Assembly (NCBI GenBank): GCA_963822435.1
Contig: CAWGHN010000004.1
Coordinates: forward strand, 1,116,001-1,180,000
Origin: JAUYQR01 sp963822435
GTDB lineage: Bacteria; Pseudomonadota; Alphaproteobacteria; Rhodobacterales; Rhodobacteraceae
DNA: 64,000 nucleotides
Reading direction: 5' to 3'
A program made the translations under genes and the position numbers. Below the pieces are notes generated by a model. It did no database searches, was not told where the DNA came from, and worked only from the letters and a program-made list of their open reading frames with translations. Shown in pieces: positions 61,056-64,000 of this stretch; position 1 is the first letter of the stretch, and the number at the start of each line of letters is the position of its first letter.

Positions 61056-62426
61056 ATGGCAACCGAAGTATTGATGCCCGCGCTGTCGCCCACGATGGAA
61101 GAGGGCACGCTGGCGAAATGGATGGTCAAGGAAGGCGATGTGGTCAAATCCGGCCAGATCATCGCCGAGATCGAGACCGACAAGGCCACGATGGAATTCG
61201 AGGCGGTGGATGAAGGCACGGTGGGCAAGATCCTCGTCGCCGAAGGCACGGCGGGCGTGAAGGTGAACACGCCGATCATGGTGCTGGTCGAGGCCGGGGA
61301 AACCGTGTCGGATGCACCGAAGCCTGCGGTGGTGGCGGCTGTGGCGGTTCAGCAGCCTGTTGCTGCGGCGGCGGCGGCCCCGGCAGCGCCGGCGATGCCG
61401 AAGGCGGTGTCAGGCTGGCCGCATTCGGACCTGCCCGACGGCCCGACCAAGACGATGACGGTCCGCGAGGCGCTGCGCGAGGCGATGGCCGAGGAGATGC
61501 GCGCCGACCCGACCGTGTTCCTGATGGGCGAAGAGGTGGGCGAGTATCAGGGTGCCTACAAGATCAGCCAAGGCTTGCTGGACGAGTTCGGTGCCAAGCG
61601 CGTCGTTGACACGCCGATCACCGAAATGGGCTTTGCCGGAATCGCCACGGGGGCAAGCTGGGGCGGGCTGAAGCCGATTGTCGAGTTCATGACGTTCAAC
61701 TTTGCCATGCAGGCGATTGACCACATCCTGAACTCGGCCGCCAAGACGCTTTACATGTCCGGCGGCCAGATGGGCAGCCCGATGGTGTTCCGTGGCCCGA
61801 ACGGCGCGGCGGCACGGGTCGGCGCACAGCACAGTCAGGATTACGCGGCGTGGTATGCCGCCATTCCGGGCCTGCGGGTGTGCATCCCCTATTCGGCGGC
61901 GGACGCGAAGGGACTTTTGAAAAGCGCCATTCGTGACCCGAACCCGGTGGTGTTTCTGGAAAACGAAATTCTCTACGGGCGCAGCTTCGAGGTGCCGACC
62001 GATCCGGATTTTGCGGTGCCGTTCGGCAAGGCGTCGATCCTGCGGGCTGGCGGCGATGTGACCATCGTGTCGTTCGGGATCGGGCTGACCTATTCGTTGC
62101 AGGCGGCGGAAGAGCTGGCGAAGGACGGCATCAGTGCCGAGGTCATCAACCTGCGCACCTTGCGCCCGATCGACTATGACACGGTGCTGGCAAGCGTGAT
62201 GAAGACCAACCGCTGCGTGACGGTGGAGGAAGGCTTCCCGGTGGGCGCCATCGGCAACCATATCGGCGCGGTCGTGATGAGCCGGGCGTTCGATTATCTG
62301 GATGCGCCGGTGATCAACTGCACGGGCAAGGACGTGCCGATGCCCTACGCGGCCAACCTTGAAAAGCTGGCGCTGACGACCACCGCCGAGGTGATCGCCG
62401 CCGTCAAATCCGTCTGCTACCGGTGA
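61056..62426 (+). CDS. pdhB: Pyruvate dehydrogenase E1 component, beta subunit with N-terminal lipoyl domain
   Basis: The 456-residue protein is an E1 beta subunit preceded by a lipoyl domain. Residues 1-80 (EVLMPALSPTMEEGTLAKWM, with the lipoylated Lys in IETDKATMEFEAV) are nearly the same as the start of PdhC. An Ala/Pro linker follows at about 85-125. Residues 130-456 form the E1 beta part with MTVREALREAMAEEM, GEYQGAYKISQGLLDEFG and AQHSQDYAAWYAAIPGLRV. Such a lipoyl-bearing E1 beta is known in alphaproteobacteria. GAGGGGGAG precedes the ATG at 61056. Confidence 0.97.
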   Translation: MATEVLMPALSPTMEEGTLAKWMVKEGDVVKSGQIIAEIETDKATMEFEAVDEGTVGKILVAEGTAGVKVNTPIMVLVEAGETVSDAPKPAVVAAVAVQQPVAAAAAAPAAPAMPKAVSGWPHSDLPDGPTKTMTVREALREAMAEEMRADPTVFLMGEEVGEYQGAYKISQGLLDEFGAKRVVDTPITEMGFAGIATGASWGGLKPIVEFMTFNFAMQAIDHILNSAAKTLYMSGGQMGSPMVFRGPNGAAARVGAQHSQDYAAWYAAIPGLRVCIPYSAADAKGLLKSAIRDPNPVVFLENEILYGRSFEVPTDPDFAVPFGKASILRAGGDVTIVSFGIGLTYSLQAAEELAKDGISAEVINLRTLRPIDYDTVLASVMKTNRCVTVEEGFPVGAIGNHIGAVVMSRAFDYLDAPVINCTGKDVPMPYAANLEKLALTTTAEVIAAVKSVCYR

Positions 62427-62435
62427 GGTGAAGCC

Positions 62436-63746
62436 ATGGCTGTAGAAATCCTGATGCCCGCGCTGTCCCCGACGATGGAGGAAGGCACGCTGGCGAAATG
62501 GCTGGTCAAGGAGGGGGATGCGGTCAAATCCGGCCAGATCCTTGCCGAGATCGAGACCGACAAGGCGACGATGGAGTTCGAGGCGGTTGACGAGGGGATC
62601 GTCGGCAAGCTGCTGGTCGCCGAAGGCACGGCGGGGGTGAAGGTCAATACGCCCATCGCGGTGATGGTCGAGGAAGGCGAAAGCCTCAGTGCGGCCCCTG
62701 CCCCGGCGAAGGCATCGGCGCCGGTGGCGGCCCCGGTGGCTGCGGCGGCTCCGGTCGTGGCGGCTGCGCCGGCCGCTGCCCCTGCGGGCCCGGTGGCGTC
62801 TGGCGGCGCGCGGGTGTTCGCTTCGCCTCTGGCGCGGCGGATCGCGGCGGAAAAGGGGTTGGACCTGACGAAGGTTGCCGGGTCCGGCCCGCATGGGCGC
62901 ATCGTGAAGGCCGATGTCGAGGGTGCCAAGCCTGCGGCGGCCCCGGTCGCGGCGGCGGCCCCTGCGGCAGCGGCCCCTGCCCCGGCGAAACCGGCGGCGG
63001 GCGGAATGCCAACCGGCATGTCTGCGGAAACCGTGATGAAGATGTATGCCGACCGTCCGTTCGAGGAAATTGCGCTGGACGGGATGCGCCGGACGATCGC
63101 GGCGCGGCTGACCGAGGCCAAGCAGACGATCCCGCATTTCTATCTGCGCCGCGAGGTGCGGCTGGATGCGCTGATGGCGTTCCGCGAGACGTTGAACAGG
63201 CAGCTTGAAGGCCGGGGCGTGAAGCTGTCGGTCAACGACTTCATCATCAAGGCCTGTGCGGCGGCGTTGCAGGCGGTGCCGAACGCCAATGCCGTCTGGG
63301 CGGGCGACCGGATGCTGCGGCTGAAACCGTCGGATGTGGCGGTCGCGGTGGCGGTGGAGGGTGGGCTGTTCACCCCGGTGCTGCGCGACGCCGAGAAGAA
63401 GTCGCTGTCGACGCTGTCGGCCGAGATGAAGGATCTGGCGGCGCGGGCAAAGTCGAAGAAGCTGGCGCCGCATGAGTATCAGGGCGGGTCGTTCGCGATT
63501 TCAAACCTTGGAATGATGGGGATCGAGAACTTTGACGCGGTGATCAACCCGCCGCATGGGTCGATCCTGGCGGTTGGCGCGGGCGTGAAGAAGCCGGTGG
63601 TGATGGCGGATGGCACAATCGGCGTGGCGACGGTGATGTCGATGACGCTGTCGGTGGACCACCGGGTGATCGACGGCGCCTTGGGGGCGGAATTCCTGAA
63701 GGCGGTGATCGAGGGCTTGGAAAACCCGATGGCGCTGTTGGCCTGA
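62436..63746 (+). CDS. pdhC: Dihydrolipoyllysine-residue acetyltransferase (E2)
   Basis: E2 transfers the acetyl group to CoA and forms the core of the complex. The 436-residue protein has one lipoyl domain (1-80, Lys in IETDKATMEFEAV), an Ala/Pro linker, a peripheral-subunit-binding domain (FASPLARRIAAEKGLDLTKV, GSGPHGRIVKADVE), a second linker and the catalytic domain with TLSVDHRVIDGALGAEFLKA, containing the active His and Asp. Sequence order and gene order pdhA-B-C match Rhodobacterales. A family A repeat follows 10 bp after the stop. Confidence 0.97.
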   Translation: MAVEILMPALSPTMEEGTLAKWLVKEGDAVKSGQILAEIETDKATMEFEAVDEGIVGKLLVAEGTAGVKVNTPIAVMVEEGESLSAAPAPAKASAPVAAPVAAAAPVVAAAPAAAPAGPVASGGARVFASPLARRIAAEKGLDLTKVAGSGPHGRIVKADVEGAKPAAAPVAAAAPAAAAPAPAKPAAGGMPTGMSAETVMKMYADRPFEEIALDGMRRTIAARLTEAKQTIPHFYLRREVRLDALMAFRETLNRQLEGRGVKLSVNDFIIKACAAALQAVPNANAVWAGDRMLRLKPSDVAVAVAVEGGLFTPVLRDAEKKSLSTLSAEMKDLAARAKSKKLAPHEYQGGSFAISNLGMMGIENFDAVINPPHGSILAVGAGVKKPVVMADGTIGVATVMSMTLSVDHRVIDGALGAEFLKAVIEGLENPMALLA

Positions 63747-63755
63747 CCGGCGGAA

Positions 63756-63805
63756 GCGGGGGCTCAGACCCCCGCCCCCCTGGAGTACCTTTGAAAAGAG
63801 CAGGC
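63756..63805 (+). repeat. Dispersed intergenic repeat family A, copy 6
   Basis: The copy has the hairpin GCGGGGG (63756-63762) / CCCCCGC (63769-63775), linker CCCCCTGGAG and the divergent tail TACCTTTGAAAAGAGCAGGC. It lies between pdhC (plus) and a minus-strand gene end, the one copy where it follows a gene in its own direction. Confidence 0.7.
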
Positions 63806-63828
63806 AGGGGGTCGGTTGGCCACCTGTT

Positions 63829-64000
63829 TCATTTGGCCTTCAGGGCCCGGATCAGGCGCCGGGAGCGCAGGGCGGCGGTGATTGCGGTGCCAGCGATGAT
63901 GACCCAGAGGGTGGCGGAGAGGGCCAAAGCTGGCGCGGTGAACGCGGCGATCAGCGTGCCGATGGTCACGGCGGCCATGCGCTGCGGCTTGGCCATCGGA
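63829..64000 (-). CDS. Membrane protein, C-terminal part (possibly CDP-alcohol phosphatidyltransferase)
   Basis: The last 57 codons of a minus-strand gene are visible, running off the right edge. They read PMAKPQRMAAVTIGTLIAAF, then two hydrophobic helices (TAPALALSATLWVIIAGTAI) and a basic end RSRRLIRALKAK. The helix-plus-basic-tail pattern resembles the C-terminus of CDP-alcohol phosphatidyltransferases, but the catalytic motif would lie outside the window, so this is only a suggestion. An internal ATG (63996) could also be a start, but the frame stays open to the edge. Confidence 0.5.
   Translation of the reverse strand, partial: PMAKPQRMAAVTIGTLIAAFTAPALALSATLWVIIAGTAITAALRSRRLIRALKAK

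Overview
The window is GC-rich, gene-dense DNA from an alphaproteobacterium of the Rhodobacter/Paracoccus type (order Rhodobacterales). The evidence is a single-enzyme 5-aminolevulinate synthase very close to Rhodobacter HemA, a B12-dependent ribonucleotide reductase, a pyruvate dehydrogenase beta subunit carrying its own lipoyl domain, FNR-type boxes, and dispersed short intergenic repeats. It is chromosomal: core metabolic genes, four tRNA genes, no phage or insertion-sequence genes, no CRISPR array.

Layout. 1-2291: a manganese/iron-type ABC importer (binding protein, ATPase, start of a permease) behind a promoter with a perfect 15-bp palindrome. 2498-6364: ispG, a RodZ-like protein and hemA with an FNR-type box. 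6421-11309: a small exported protein, an M20 peptidase, a GNAT acetyltransferase, two identical tRNA-Asp genes, pirin, two tRNA-Val genes, DUF4287 and a DHFR-like reductase. 11323-16250: HU-like protein, lon, a small membrane protein and tgt. 16331-21537: a TetR-regulated RND efflux pair. 21554-38679: a 16.6-kb run of minus-strand genes divergent from a MarR gene. 38683-41953: a TetR gene divergent from a dimethylglycine/trimethylamine dehydrogenase-like flavoprotein, then a Fur-family gene. 42142-59504: DsbA-family isomerase, nrdJ (two frameshifts), three DMT transporters, eno, cupin, desaturase, anmK, tyrS, flavin-binding protein, two cyclophilins, pgk and a frameshifted class I aldolase. 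59617-63746: FtsB-like protein and pdhA-pdhB-pdhC. 63829-64000: the end of a minus-strand membrane protein gene.

The most interesting region is 21554-38679. One co-oriented series encodes a molybdenum hydroxylase (FAD subunit plus a fused [2Fe-2S]-Mo subunit), a 6-hydroxynicotinate-reductase-like iron-sulfur enzyme, a UPF0280/ApbE-like protein, a DUF1185 'amino acid synthesis' protein, an unknown polytopic membrane protein, a five-gene branched-chain-amino-acid-type ABC importer, and both subunits of an ATP-dependent hydantoinase/oxoprolinase. A divergent MarR gene resembles regulators of nicotinate catabolism. Together these suggest import, hydroxylation, ring reduction and ATP-driven lactam opening of an N-heterocycle. 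The substrate and final assignments are inference.

Sequence quality matters here. nrdJ and the class I aldolase gene carry three single-base indels in total, each exactly correctable, so assembly error is as likely as real pseudogenes. Three families of intergenic repeats (six copies of a hairpin element all in the same orientation, two copies of a post-stop element, two copies of a C/G-rich hairpin element) and two short tandem repeats are also described.
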